From Erysipelotrichaceae bacterium (lineage in GTDB: Bacteria; Bacillota_I; Bacilli_A; Erysipelotrichales; Erysipelotrichaceae), in assembly GCA_017418585.1 (NCBI GenBank), contig JAFONG010000093.1, positions 1 to 22,590 on the forward strand: a stretch of 22,590 nucleotides of DNA. Reading direction: 5' to 3'. Made by a program: the position numbers and the translations under genes. The notes beneath the pieces were generated by a model that was not told where the DNA came from, did no database searches, and worked only from the letters and a program-made list of their open reading frames with translations. Positions 1 through 8,072 of this stretch are shown in pieces (positions within the stretch are counted from its first letter, which is position 1; each line of letters starts with the position of its first letter).

Positions 1-578
1 ACCAGAATATCCGTTCCATGTCTTTCACCAAAGATGAATCGGCATATCTGAAACAGTTCAATTTCCTTACCGCCAAGCCTGTCATCTATGTATGCAATAT
101 CAAGGAAGAAGAGATCAATGATCCTGATTCAAACAGACATTACTGTGCAGTAAAGGATTATGCCGAGAAAGAAGGATCGCAGGCTGTTGCAATCTCGGCA
201 AGAATAGAGGAAGAGCTTTCCGATCTTTCGAAAGAAGAAAAACTGGAATTCCTGAAAGAACTCGACATCGATCACAGCGGTCTGGACGAGCTGATCGTTA
301 AGGCATACAAGACCCTTGGTCTGGAGACTTTCTTTACGGTAGGAAAGGATGAATGCCGTGGCTGGACATTCAAGTCGGGCTATACCGCTCCGCAGTGCGC
401 CGGCATCATTCATACCGATTTTGAAAAAGGGTTCATCAAGGCCGAGGTCTATACCTATGACGACATCATGGAGTACAAGAGCGAAGCGAAACTGAAAGAA
501 GCGGGAAAACTTCGTCTGGAAGGAAAGGACTATCATCCGAAAGACGGCGATATCATGTTTTTCCGTTTTAACAATTAA
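1..578 (+). CDS. ychF: YchF/OLA1-family ATPase, C-terminal half (5' end outside window)
   Basis: The reading frame is open from base 3 and runs off the left edge, so only the last 192 or so residues of a protein normally near 365 residues are present; the G domain with its P-loop is missing. What remains starts in the segment just before the stretch reading LTAKPVIYVCN, a hallmark of YchF where the NKxD-type specificity motif is altered. It continues into the C-terminal TGS domain (from about FFTVGKDECRGWTF to FRFNN at the end), including the conserved GWT and the HTDFEKGFIKAEV segment. YchF is an Obg-related P-loop protein that prefers ATP and associates with ribosomes; it has been linked to translation and oxidative stress responses. 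The stop codon lies two bases before tilS, so the two are probably co-transcribed. Identity is strong from the TGS region. Confidence 0.9.
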   Translation, partial: QNIRSMSFTKDESAYLKQFNFLTAKPVIYVCNIKEEEINDPDSNRHYCAVKDYAEKEGSQAVAISARIEEELSDLSKEEKLEFLKELDIDHSGLDELIVKAYKTLGLETFFTVGKDECRGWTFKSGYTAPQCAGIIHTDFEKGFIKAEVYTYDDIMEYKSEAKLKEAGKLRLEGKDYHPKDGDIMFFRFNN

Positions 579-580
579 GA

Positions 581-1792
581 ATGAAGGAGTACACGCCGAT
601 TCAGCTGAATAAAGGTAGATATCTGATTGGAGTATCCGGAGGGCCAGATTCAATGGCTCTTTTAGATATGGCCAGAAGAAAGGGATTCTATATTGAAGCG
701 GCACATGTGAACTACCATCGAAGGAATACCGCGGACCGGGATGAGAAGCTGGTCAGAGACTATTGCAGGAAATACGATATCCCATTTCATCTGCTTGACA
801 GTGATCCGGATTCGTATCAGGGCAATTTCCAGGCTCACGCCAGAGAAGAGAGATATCGGTTTTTTGCCGAAGTATGCGAAAAAAGAGGGCTTGACGGCGT
901 TCTGATTGCCCATCAGAAAGACGATCTGATCGAGACCTATCTGATGCAGGAAGAAAGAAAACTGGGCGTCAGCTGTTACGGTCTTGCTGAAAGCAATCAT
1001 ATCTGCGGAGTCAAGGTCATCCGTCCGCTTCTAAAGTGGAACAGAAAGGATATCCTGGATTATTGTCAAGAAAATGATGTTCCGTATGGAATCGATGAAT
1101 CCAATCTGTCGGATGCCTATACGCGCAACAGGATCAGACACGAAACAGTCGAAAAGATGAGCGATGCCGAAAAAGAAGAGATCCTGAAAGAGATCAGAAG
1201 AAAGAATGAAGAAAAAGCAAGTGAGGAAGAAGCGGTATTTCTGTTCCTTGAAAATGATACATATCAGGTTGATGAATTTCTGTCTTTCCCATATGTAAAG
1301 ACGGTTCTCAGGAAACTCTTTCCGGCAAAAAGCGAAGCGTTTATCGAAGAAACGCTGAGACAGATCCGCGAAAGCGATCGATGCCGAATCGGCGATAAAG
1401 ACATGACGCTGATAAAGGAATACGGTGAAGTTTCTTTCTTTAAGGTTCCTGAACCGTACAGTTACAGTTTCGCTTCACCGGAAGAAATTGAAGAAAAGGA
1501 TTTTCCATTCTTTAAGATCAGAAAAACCGGCAATTCAAAACAGGCCGTGACACTACAGAAAGACGATTTTCCTTTAACGATCCGCAGTTTCCGGCAGGGA
1601 GATGCGATCAGAATGCGATACGGTGCAAAGAAGATCAGACGCTTCTTTATCGACAGCAAGATCCCGCTTAGAAAACGCATGATCTGGCCTGTGGTCGAAA
1701 ATGGAAAAGGGGAAATCATACTGATGCCTGGAATAGGCTGCGACCTGAATCATTATTCAGAAAAACCGGATCTGTTTGTGATAGAATATTGA
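581..1792 (+). CDS. tilS: tRNA(Ile)-lysidine synthetase TilS
   Basis: TilS converts cytidine 34 of the CAU-anticodon tRNA-Ile to lysidine using ATP and lysine, which changes decoding from AUG to AUA and is normally essential. The PP-loop SGGPDSM is at residues 19-25. It is followed by AHVNYHRRN (canonical HVNHGLR region), NFQAHAREERYRFF and AHQKDDLIET, the usual N-type ATP pyrophosphatase motifs. The C-terminal TilS_C domain is recognisable around residues 330-390 (IRSFRQGD, KKIRRFFIDSKIP, R-x-x-WPVV). At 403 residues it is slightly short but within range. The ATG is only two bases after the ychF stop and no good ribosome binding site precedes it; AAGGAG actually lies just inside the gene at 583-588. 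Initiation is probably coupled to ychF termination. Confidence 0.93.
   Translation: MKEYTPIQLNKGRYLIGVSGGPDSMALLDMARRKGFYIEAAHVNYHRRNTADRDEKLVRDYCRKYDIPFHLLDSDPDSYQGNFQAHAREERYRFFAEVCEKRGLDGVLIAHQKDDLIETYLMQEERKLGVSCYGLAESNHICGVKVIRPLLKWNRKDILDYCQENDVPYGIDESNLSDAYTRNRIRHETVEKMSDAEKEEILKEIRRKNEEKASEEEAVFLFLENDTYQVDEFLSFPYVKTVLRKLFPAKSEAFIEETLRQIRESDRCRIGDKDMTLIKEYGEVSFFKVPEPYSYSFASPEEIEEKDFPFFKIRKTGNSKQAVTLQKDDFPLTIRSFRQGDAIRMRYGAKKIRRFFIDSKIPLRKRMIWPVVENGKGEIILMPGIGCDLNHYSEKPDLFVIEY
1779..1787 (+). promoter_or_regulatory. possible extended -10 promoter for hpt-ftsH
   Basis: TG-A-TAGAAT lies at 1779-1787 at the 3' end of tilS, about 11 bases before the hpt ribosome binding site (GGAGGA, 1799-1804). 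No convincing -35 hexamer is present 16-18 bases upstream. An internal promoter here would let hpt-ftsH be expressed separately from ychF-tilS. This is a motif call only. Confidence 0.4.
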
Positions 1793-1811
1793 TATTACGG
1801 AGGACTCAGCG

Positions 1812-2351
1812 ATGTTGATGGATGATGTTAAAGAAGTACTGATTTCTCAAGAAAAGATTACCGAAAGATGCCGGGAACTGGGAGAAGAAATCTCCAGAGA
1901 TTATGAAGGCAGCGTTCCGGTGATCATCGGTCTTTTGAAGGGATCGGTTCCTTTTATGGCTGAACTGATGAAGAACATTACGATCGACTGTGAAACGGAA
2001 TATATGGCTGTTTCCAGTTACAGCGGTACGGAATCCATGGGTGATGTCAAGATCGTAAAGGATCTTGACCGTTCCATTGTTTCAAGAGACGTACTGGTCG
2101 TTGAGGACATCGTAGATACAGGCAAAACACTGGAAAAAGTAAAAGAACTGCTTTATTCTAAGGGAGCCCATACAGTAAAGGTAGTTGCATTGCTGGATAA
2201 GCCTAGCCGCAGGATCACGGATATTTCTGCCGAATATGTAGGTTTTACGATCCCTGATGAATTCGTGATCGGCTTCGGTCTGGATTTCAACCAGAAGTAC
2301 CGTAATCTGCCTTTTGTGGGAGTATTAAAAGAAGAGATTTATGAGGATTGA
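1812..2351 (+). CDS. hpt: hypoxanthine(-guanine) phosphoribosyltransferase
   Basis: This enzyme salvages hypoxanthine and guanine to IMP and GMP using PRPP, in the cytoplasm. The PRPP-binding signature EDIVDTGKT is at residues 98-106 and GLLKGS at 40-45, with the SSYSGT flexible-loop segment near 69-73; the 179-residue length is normal for the family. The ATG at 1812 follows a clear GGAGGA ribosome binding site with about seven bases of spacing. Its place between tilS and ftsH is the classical Firmicutes arrangement. The stop is four bases before the ftsH start, so ftsH is almost certainly in the same transcript. Confidence 0.95.
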   Translation: MLMDDVKEVLISQEKITERCRELGEEISRDYEGSVPVIIGLLKGSVPFMAELMKNITIDCETEYMAVSSYSGTESMGDVKIVKDLDRSIVSRDVLVVEDIVDTGKTLEKVKELLYSKGAHTVKVVALLDKPSRRITDISAEYVGFTIPDEFVIGFGLDFNQKYRNLPFVGVLKEEIYED

Positions 2352-2354
2352 TGA

Positions 2355-4277
2355 ATGAGCAATAGAAACGGAAATCAAAACAACAATAGACCATTGCTGA
2401 ATATTCTGCCATATCTGATCGTATGTCTGTTTATGATCATGATGGTGTTTACCAGCCCGGTCAAGACAACAAACAAGAATCTGAACTATAAGCAGTTCAA
2501 CGAACTGCTTAACAGCGATAAAATCACGGAAGCCAAGGTGTCCATCGACTACAATACGATGACGATTACCGGTGTATACAAGGAGAAAGACTCCAATTAT
2601 CAGTTTACGGCAATCATTCCGAATACCGAGAAGGCCGCCGATGAACTGATCGACGAGCTGAAAAAGCTGGATAAAGTCACTTTTGTCGATGCGAACGCAT
2701 CCAACTATCTGCTGGAACTTCTGAGTTCCGTCATTCCGCTTCTAGCATTTGTCGTTGTCGGCATTTTCCTGATGAACCGGATGGGAGCGATGAACTCCAA
2801 TAAACAGGCATTTGATTTTTCTAAATCAAGGGCCCATCTGGAAGACAATATCCGGGTCAGGTTCGATGATGTTGCAGGCTGCGACGAAGAAAAAGAAGAA
2901 ATGCAGGAGATAATTGAATACCTGAAGAATCCTAGGAAGTTCTCCAAGATGGGAGCCAGAATTCCTAAGGGAATCATCATGGTCGGTCAGCCTGGTACCG
3001 GTAAGACTCTGCTGGCAAAAGCGGTTGCCGGAGAAGCAAACGTTCCGTTCTACTCCATTTCCGGTTCAGACTTTGTGGAAATGTTTGTCGGTGTCGGCGC
3101 CAGCCGTGTCAGAGACATGTTTGCCAGAGCGAAGAAGACCGCTCCGTGCATGATCTTTATCGATGAGATCGATGCGGTAGGCAGACAGCGTGGTGCAGGT
3201 CTTGGCGGCGGTCATGATGAACGCGAGCAGACCCTGAACCAGCTGCTGGTAGAACTGGACGGTATGGCTGACAATGCGGGAGTCATCGTTATTGCCGCAA
3301 CCAACAGACCGGATGTACTGGACCCTGCTCTGTTGAGACCGGGAAGATTCGACCGTCAGATCACGGTATCTCTGCCGGACCTGAAAGGCAGAGAGATGAT
3401 ATTAAGAGTACACGCCAGAAACAAGAAACTTGCTCCGGATGTAGATCTGGCAGCGCTTGCCAGAAGAACCCCTGGTTTCTCCGGTGCCGATCTGGAAAAT
3501 GTTCTGAATGAATCGGCAATCCTGGCAGTTAGAGAGAATCTGGAAGAGATTCATCTTCAGCAGATTGATGAAGCGATCGACAGAGTCATGATGGGCCCTG
3601 CCAAGAAGTCAAGGACTTATGACGAGTATACGAAGAAACTGGTTGCCTACCATGAAGCCGGTCATGCGATCGTCGGGCTGAATCTTCCGGACGGTGCAGT
3701 CGTTCAGAAAGTTACGATCATTCCGCGTGGCAATGCCGGCGGATATAATCTGATTACGCCGAGAAAGGAAAAGATCCTGAATTCCAAGAGAGAGCTCCTG
3801 GATACGATCACCTCCTACATGGGCGGCAGAGCTTCGGAAGAACTGTTCTTTGACGATATTACGACGGGGGCAAGCGGTGATATTCAGGCTGCGACCAGGA
3901 TCGCCAAAGACATGGTTACCACGTACGGCATGTCTGAACTGGGTCCTATCCAGTACAACAACGGAAACGATTCCGTCTTCTTGGGAAGAGATTATACATC
4001 TCCATCCAACGCATCCTCTCAAGTCGCATACGAGATCGATACGGCAGTCAGAAAGATCATCGATTCCTGCTATGCTCAGGCTAAAGATATCATCAGAAAA
4101 AACAAGAAAGATCTGATCATAATTGCCGAAAAGCTGATGGAAAAAGAAACGCTGACAGCAGAAGAGATCGAAGAACTGCTGAAACCGGAAAAGAAGACCA
4201 AAGCAGAGAATAAAAAGCCCGCTGAATCCAAAAAGGCAGCAAAACCCAAGACAGCAAGAAAGAAAGTGACGGAATAA
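2355..4277 (+). CDS. ftsH: ATP-dependent zinc metalloprotease FtsH
   Basis: FtsH is a membrane-anchored hexameric AAA+ protease that degrades misfolded membrane proteins and regulatory substrates. In order: a first membrane segment at about residues 14-34, an extracytoplasmic domain, a second membrane segment at about 120-142, the AAA+ module (Walker A GQPGTGKT 211-218, Walker B MIFIDEID 266-273, pore loop around F240-V241, arginine-finger region LRPGRFDR), then the M41 peptidase with HEAGH at 433-437 and the third zinc ligand candidate D509. The Walker A second residue is Gln instead of the usual Pro. The tail after about residue 610 is a low-complexity, lysine- and alanine-rich stretch. Length (640) is typical. 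The start has GAGGA upstream overlapping the end of hpt. The last five codons form the left arm of a terminator hairpin. Confidence 0.97.
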   Translation: MSNRNGNQNNNRPLLNILPYLIVCLFMIMMVFTSPVKTTNKNLNYKQFNELLNSDKITEAKVSIDYNTMTITGVYKEKDSNYQFTAIIPNTEKAADELIDELKKLDKVTFVDANASNYLLELLSSVIPLLAFVVVGIFLMNRMGAMNSNKQAFDFSKSRAHLEDNIRVRFDDVAGCDEEKEEMQEIIEYLKNPRKFSKMGARIPKGIIMVGQPGTGKTLLAKAVAGEANVPFYSISGSDFVEMFVGVGASRVRDMFARAKKTAPCMIFIDEIDAVGRQRGAGLGGGHDEREQTLNQLLVELDGMADNAGVIVIAATNRPDVLDPALLRPGRFDRQITVSLPDLKGREMILRVHARNKKLAPDVDLAALARRTPGFSGADLENVLNESAILAVRENLEEIHLQQIDEAIDRVMMGPAKKSRTYDEYTKKLVAYHEAGHAIVGLNLPDGAVVQKVTIIPRGNAGGYNLITPRKEKILNSKRELLDTITSYMGGRASEELFFDDITTGASGDIQAATRIAKDMVTTYGMSELGPIQYNNGNDSVFLGRDYTSPSNASSQVAYEIDTAVRKIIDSCYAQAKDIIRKNKKDLIIIAEKLMEKETLTAEEIEELLKPEKKTKAENKKPAESKKAAKPKTARKKVTE

Positions 4278-4292
4278 GCGTCACTTTCTTTT
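4259..4292 (+). terminator. intrinsic terminator overlapping the ftsH stop codon
   Basis: A perfect 12-base-pair stem (AAGAAAGTGACG at 4260-4271 with CGTCACTTTCTT at 4279-4290) encloses a seven-base loop, GAATAAG, that contains the ftsH TAA. The right arm ends in a T-rich run. The left arm encodes the final residues of FtsH. Ribosomes terminating here would sit on the hairpin, so termination efficiency may depend on translation. Confidence 0.8.
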
Positions 4293-4300
4293 GCTATAAT
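4292..4300 (+). promoter_or_regulatory. extended -10 promoter for leaderless hslO
   Basis: TG-C-TATAAT, a perfect extended -10, occupies 4292-4300. Only six bases separate it from the hslO ATG at 4307, so the expected transcription start coincides with the A of the start codon. There is no -35 match; that position falls inside the preceding terminator hairpin. No Shine-Dalgarno sequence is present. Confidence 0.75.
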
Positions 4301-4306
4301 ATCTGT

Positions 4307-5182
4307 ATGAATAAAAACGTACTGATCGCTACAGCGCTTGATGAACATGCCCGTATCTACCTGCTGAATTCCAGGGAAGTCGTAGAGCAGGCCAGGAAAT
4401 ACCATGGTCTTTGGCCGACATCCTGCGCGGCTTTAGGCAGAACGCTATCCGTTACGGCACTGATGGGGCTGATGCAGAAAGATGATGATGAAACGGTTAC
4501 GGTGACGATCAACGGCAATGGACCGATCGGAACTATTCTTTGCGTTGCCCGAAGTAATGGCGAAGTGAAGGGATTCTGCGGCAATAAGCATATCTATCAG
4601 ACGTACGAGAATACACATAAACTTGCGGTAGGTACTGCGGTTGGAACGGATGGATATCTGAAGGTTACGAAGAATCTGAAAATGAAGCAGTCCTATACCT
4701 CTCAGGTTGCCTTGCAGAGCGGAGAGATCGGCGATGATTTTGCTTTCTATTTCATGGAATCCGAGCAGGTTCCGACAATCGTTTCTGTTGGGGTGCTTGT
4801 TGATACGGACGATTCCGTCAAGTCGGCCGGAGCTATGATCATTGAACTGCTTCCGAATCATCTGGAAAGCGATATATCATATCTGGAGAAACTAGATTTA
4901 AAACCGATTTCTTCCGTCCTGGATGCGGATTCCGATTTAGAAAAGTATCTGTTCAGACTCTTCCCGGATGCGAAGATCCTGGAAGAAAAAGAAGTGTATT
5001 ACCGCTGCGGCTGTTCCAAGGATAAATTCATGAGCAAACTTCTGACACTGCCAAAAAAGGATCTGGAAGAGATCGGTAAAGACGGAGAAATAGAGATCAA
5101 ATGCGAATTCTGCAGCAAGGTCTACCGCTTTGATCAGAATGATATCAGGACCGTATTGAGTTATGTTTCAGATAAGAGATAA
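4307..5182 (+). CDS. hslO: redox-regulated holdase chaperone Hsp33
   Basis: Hsp33 is a cytoplasmic chaperone switched on by oxidative stress when its zinc-bound cysteines form disulfides. The C-terminal redox switch is intact: CGC at residues 234-236 and CEFC at 266-269, giving the C-x-C...C-x2-C arrangement. The N-terminal domain carries the usual opening (ATALDEHARIYLLNSREVVEQA) and the NGNGPIG segment at 70-75. The 291-residue length is typical. In Bacillus this gene also follows ftsH, with coaX between them; coaX is absent here. The ATG lies immediately after a perfect extended -10 with no ribosome binding site, so the mRNA is predicted to be leaderless. The 3' end overlaps dus by 20 bases. 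Confidence 0.95.
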   Translation: MNKNVLIATALDEHARIYLLNSREVVEQARKYHGLWPTSCAALGRTLSVTALMGLMQKDDDETVTVTINGNGPIGTILCVARSNGEVKGFCGNKHIYQTYENTHKLAVGTAVGTDGYLKVTKNLKMKQSYTSQVALQSGEIGDDFAFYFMESEQVPTIVSVGVLVDTDDSVKSAGAMIIELLPNHLESDISYLEKLDLKPISSVLDADSDLEKYLFRLFPDAKILEEKEVYYRCGCSKDKFMSKLLTLPKKDLEEIGKDGEIEIKCEFCSKVYRFDQNDIRTVLSYVSDKR

Positions 5183-6137
5183 GATCATATCTTCTCCGAT
5201 CATCGTTGCGCCGATGGCGGGTATCAGCAACGACGCTTTCAGACAGCTCTGTTTCGAGTTTAAAGCCGGTCTTGTATATACGGAAATGGTATCGGACAAG
5301 GCGATCTACTATGAGAACAGAAAGACGATGGACATGCTTAAAGTGTCGAAAGAATCCCATCCGGTATCGATGCAGCTTTTCGGCAGCGACGTTCAGACCA
5401 TGGTTCATGCGGCAAAAGTGCTGGACAGTCAGACGGATTGTGACATTATCGACATCAACATGGGCTGTCCGGTAAATAAAGTAGTCAAGACAGGTTCCGG
5501 ATCCGCTTTAATGAAACATGAAGATGAAGCGGCGATTATCGTGAAGCAGATCGTTCAGAACGTCAATAAACCCGTCACCGTAAAAATGCGTCTAGGTTGG
5601 GATAAAGAACACATGAATTATCTTTCGCTGGCAAAGAAACTGGAAGAAGCCGGAGCCAGCGCCATAGCTCTCCATGCCCGAACACGTTCGCAGATGTATG
5701 AAGGGCACTCCGACTGGAGTCATATCAGAATCCTGAAAGAGAATCTGAACATACCTGTCATTGGAAATGGCGATGTGGTGAGTGCTGATGATTTCTTTCT
5801 GATGCGGCAAGAAACGGGCTGCGATGCCGTAATGATTGGCAGAGGTCTGATCGGGAATCCTTTTCTTATCAAGGAGATTGCGGATATGCTTGAAGGCAAG
5901 GAAAGAAAAGAGATCACGGTAAAAGACAAGCTGGACTGCTGTCTGGCACATGCCCGCAAGCTGATCGATCTGAAAGGAGAAAAACTTGCGATGGGTGAAA
6001 TGCGCGGAATTGCTCCGCATTATCTTTCCGGCATGTATCACGCCTCCATCTACAAGGCCAGACTCAATCAGGTCCGTTCCTATGATGAGCTGAAACTGAT
6101 TATTGATGAATATCAAAAATTCCTGGCACAACGCTAG
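5163..6137 (+). CDS. dus: tRNA-dihydrouridine synthase (DusB-like)
   Basis: Dus enzymes are FMN-dependent reductases that convert specific uridines in tRNA loops to dihydrouridine with NAD(P)H. The TIM-barrel signatures are present: APMAGISND from residue 16, DINMGCPVNKVVKTGSGSAL at about 97-115 with the catalytic cysteine at 102, VKMRLGWD, HARTRSQMYEGHSDW, and the FMN phosphate-binding region NGDV...IGRGLIGNPF. The 324-residue length fits the bacterial DusB/Dus1 class. The chosen ATG overlaps the end of hslO by 20 bases and a weak AGGA-like site lies about ten bases upstream inside hslO, so translation is likely coupled. Paralogue assignment (DusB rather than another Dus) is less certain than the family. 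Confidence 0.92.
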   Translation: MFQIRDKIISSPIIVAPMAGISNDAFRQLCFEFKAGLVYTEMVSDKAIYYENRKTMDMLKVSKESHPVSMQLFGSDVQTMVHAAKVLDSQTDCDIIDINMGCPVNKVVKTGSGSALMKHEDEAAIIVKQIVQNVNKPVTVKMRLGWDKEHMNYLSLAKKLEEAGASAIALHARTRSQMYEGHSDWSHIRILKENLNIPVIGNGDVVSADDFFLMRQETGCDAVMIGRGLIGNPFLIKEIADMLEGKERKEITVKDKLDCCLAHARKLIDLKGEKLAMGEMRGIAPHYLSGMYHASIYKARLNQVRSYDELKLIIDEYQKFLAQR

Positions 6138-6142
6138 GAATT
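6115..6142. terminator. terminator hairpin between convergent dus and ung
   Basis: A ten-base-pair stem (6118-6127 with 6133-6142, one G-T wobble, loop ACAAC) spans the last codons of dus and the stop of ung. Five A residues at 6115-6119 become a U tract on the minus strand, so it should terminate ung well. On the plus strand the following bases are not U-rich, so it is a weaker terminator for dus. Confidence 0.65.
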
Positions 6143-6809
6143 ATCTGATTTGCCAATCTATCGGCTGTATACCGTTTTCTTTAAGAAAACGGTTTGTTTT
6201 TGAAAACGGTCTGGAACCGAAGAAACCGTTGTATGCGCTTAATGGAGAAGGGTGAACAGATTCCAGTACAAGATGTTTTTGATTGGTAATAAACTGTTTT
6301 TTGCTGCGTGCATTTGATCCCCAGAGGATAAACACAACAGGTTCTTCTTTTTCATTGACCTTCTGAATGATCGTATCGGTAAGCTGTTCCCATCCTTTTC
6401 CCTTATGGGAATTGGCTCTGTGAGCCTGTACCGTCAGAACGGCATTCAGCAGCAGTACGCCCTGTTTTGCCCATTCAACAAGACAGCCGTGGTTCGGAAT
6501 GGAACAGGCCAGATCATCCTGCAGTTCCTTATAGATATTGACCAATGAAGGAGGGATCTCTATTCCTTTGTTTACGGAGAAAGCCAGACCGTGAGCCTGA
6601 CCCGGTTCATGGTAGGGATCCTGTCCCAGGATGACGACCTTGACATCCTTGTAAGGAGTGAGTCTAAGAGCAGTATAGATGTACTGCGGAAGCGGATAGA
6701 TCGTCCTGCTTCTGTATTCACCGTCAAGAAAACTTCTCAATTCCTGATAGTAGGGTTTATCGAATTCTTCTCCCAGTATCTCATCCCAGTCATTGCCGAT
6801 AATTCTCAT
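6141..6809 (-). CDS. ung: uracil-DNA glycosylase, family 1
   Basis: This enzyme removes uracil from DNA, starting base excision repair. The catalytic water-activating motif GQDPYHEPGQAHGLAFSV begins at residue 62 with D64 as the catalytic aspartate. The leucine-loop motif HPSPLSA begins at H186, and LLNAVLTVQAHRANSH is the expected central segment. Length 222 is standard. The usual GQDPYHG reads GQDPYHE here, a conservative family variant. The ATG lies six bases after a TATAAT on the minus strand with no Shine-Dalgarno sequence, so the message is predicted to be leaderless. It is divergent from folC with overlapping -10 elements, and convergent with dus. Confidence 0.96.
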   Translation of the reverse strand: MRIIGNDWDEILGEEFDKPYYQELRSFLDGEYRSRTIYPLPQYIYTALRLTPYKDVKVVILGQDPYHEPGQAHGLAFSVNKGIEIPPSLVNIYKELQDDLACSIPNHGCLVEWAKQGVLLLNAVLTVQAHRANSHKGKGWEQLTDTIIQKVNEKEEPVVFILWGSNARSKKQFITNQKHLVLESVHPSPLSAYNGFFGSRPFSKTNRFLKENGIQPIDWQIR

Positions 6810-6815
6810 GAATTC

Positions 6816-6825
6816 ATTATATAAT
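6816..6825. promoter_or_regulatory. symmetric bidirectional -10 element serving ung and folC
   Basis: The ten-base perfect palindrome ATTATATAAT contains TATAAT on the plus strand (6820-6825) and on the minus strand (6821-6816), sharing two base pairs. The minus-strand copy is six bases from the ung ATG. The plus-strand copy is four bases from the first and seven from the second ATG of folC (ATGATG at 6830-6835). No -35 consensus was seen for either direction, and neither gene has a Shine-Dalgarno sequence. Confidence 0.7.
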
Positions 6826-6829
6826 AATT

Positions 6830-8035
6830 ATGATGTTCACCGATATTGAAGAAGCGATCGGCTGGATCACTTCCATCAGAAACAAGGATTATTCTTTTGA
6901 TAGATTTAAACAGCTGTGTGAAGAACTGGGAAATCCACAGGACGGTTTTTATACGATCCATATCGCCGGAACCGATGGAAAAGGATCGACCGTCAACTAT
7001 CTGCGTGCGCTTTTGATGTCGCAGGGATTCAGGGTAGGAACCTTTACCTCCCCGCACTATGTCACCCATCTTGACCGCATCCGTATCGATGATGTCAATA
7101 TTCCTGATGAAGCTTTCTTAAGAATACTGAATCAGAATCTGGATCTGTTCAGGCAGAACTCTTTGTCAATGTTCGAAATGGATTATCTGATCATGTGCCA
7201 GTATTTCAAAGAAGAGAAAGTCGACTTTGCCTTGATCGAAGTAGGTCTGGGAGGCAGACTGGACTGTACGAATGCGGTAAACGATACGAAACTGTCCATC
7301 ATTACGACAATCGGCTACGACCATATGGAAAGACTGGGCAATACGCTGGAACAGATATGCATGGAGAAATGCGGGATCATAAAAGATGATTCGCAGGTTC
7401 TGATAGGCGATCTGAGCGACAGCTGCAGGGAAATCGCCAGACAGACAGCCGCAAGACATCGTTCCCGTTTTTATGAAAAAGAGTCTTACGTCGATCTTGG
7501 TGAAAGAAGATTCCGTTTTAATGGAAAGGATTATGAGCTGGGATCCTATGCGGATTATCAGAAGCACAACGCTTCTCTGGCTCTGCAGGCGCTGGATATC
7601 ATAGCAGAAGACTGCGGATTCATGACAGACCGTCAGAAAGCCAAAGACGCCTTAAAAAGGGCCGTATGGCACTGCCGCTTTGAGATCGTCAAGAAAAAGC
7701 CGAGAGTTATTCTGGATGGAGCGCATAATATTCATGGCGTTGAGGCACTGGCGGAATCGTTCGATCGTTTCTCCGGCAGCAAGTGCATCATCTTCTCAGC
7801 CTTAAAGAGGAAAGAATACCGTAAGATGGCAGATCTCTTGAAGAAACACACGGACCGTTTGATCATTACAACTTTTCCAAACAGCGAAGTGATCGATCTG
7901 AATGAATTCTCCGATTATGATACGGAACCGGATTACCGGAAGGCCATTGAGGAAGCAATGGAATCCTATGACAATATCCTGATCTGCGGTTCTTTGTACT
8001 TTATGAGTGAAGTTGTACTTAACTGTAAATTCTAA
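6830..8035 (+). CDS. folC: folylpolyglutamate synthase / dihydrofolate synthase family
   Basis: FolC, a Mur-ligase-family enzyme, adds glutamate to folates (and in many bacteria also makes dihydrofolate from dihydropteroate), retaining folate in the cell. The ATP-binding motif IAGTDGKGSTVN starts at about residue 45, with Asp replacing the common Asn of GTNGKGS. VGLGGRLDCTNAV, the HNASLALQAL domain boundary and the C-terminal DGAHN follow in the expected order; 401 residues is normal. Two adjacent ATG codons (6830 and 6833) follow a TATAAT directly with no ribosome binding site; the second ATG better fits a start site seven bases beyond the -10. It lies close to the minus-strand folate operon, which fits a shared pathway. 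Whether it also has dihydrofolate synthase activity cannot be told from sequence. Confidence 0.9.
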   Translation: MMFTDIEEAIGWITSIRNKDYSFDRFKQLCEELGNPQDGFYTIHIAGTDGKGSTVNYLRALLMSQGFRVGTFTSPHYVTHLDRIRIDDVNIPDEAFLRILNQNLDLFRQNSLSMFEMDYLIMCQYFKEEKVDFALIEVGLGGRLDCTNAVNDTKLSIITTIGYDHMERLGNTLEQICMEKCGIIKDDSQVLIGDLSDSCREIARQTAARHRSRFYEKESYVDLGERRFRFNGKDYELGSYADYQKHNASLALQALDIIAEDCGFMTDRQKAKDALKRAVWHCRFEIVKKKPRVILDGAHNIHGVEALAESFDRFSGSKCIIFSALKRKEYRKMADLLKKHTDRLIITTFPNSEVIDLNEFSDYDTEPDYRKAIEEAMESYDNILICGSLYFMSEVVLNCKF

Positions 8036-8041
8036 TAGAAT
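8013..8041 (+). promoter_or_regulatory. sigma-70-type promoter for udp
   Basis: TTGTAC (8013-8018) and TAGAAT (8036-8041) are separated by exactly 17 bases, at the very end of folC. A start around 8048 would give a leader of about 25 bases carrying a strong AGGAGGA at 8057-8063. This is a conventional leadered promoter, unlike the folC promoter just upstream. Confidence 0.65.
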
Positions 8042-8072
8042 AATAATGTAGGAATCAGGAGGAAATCATCTA

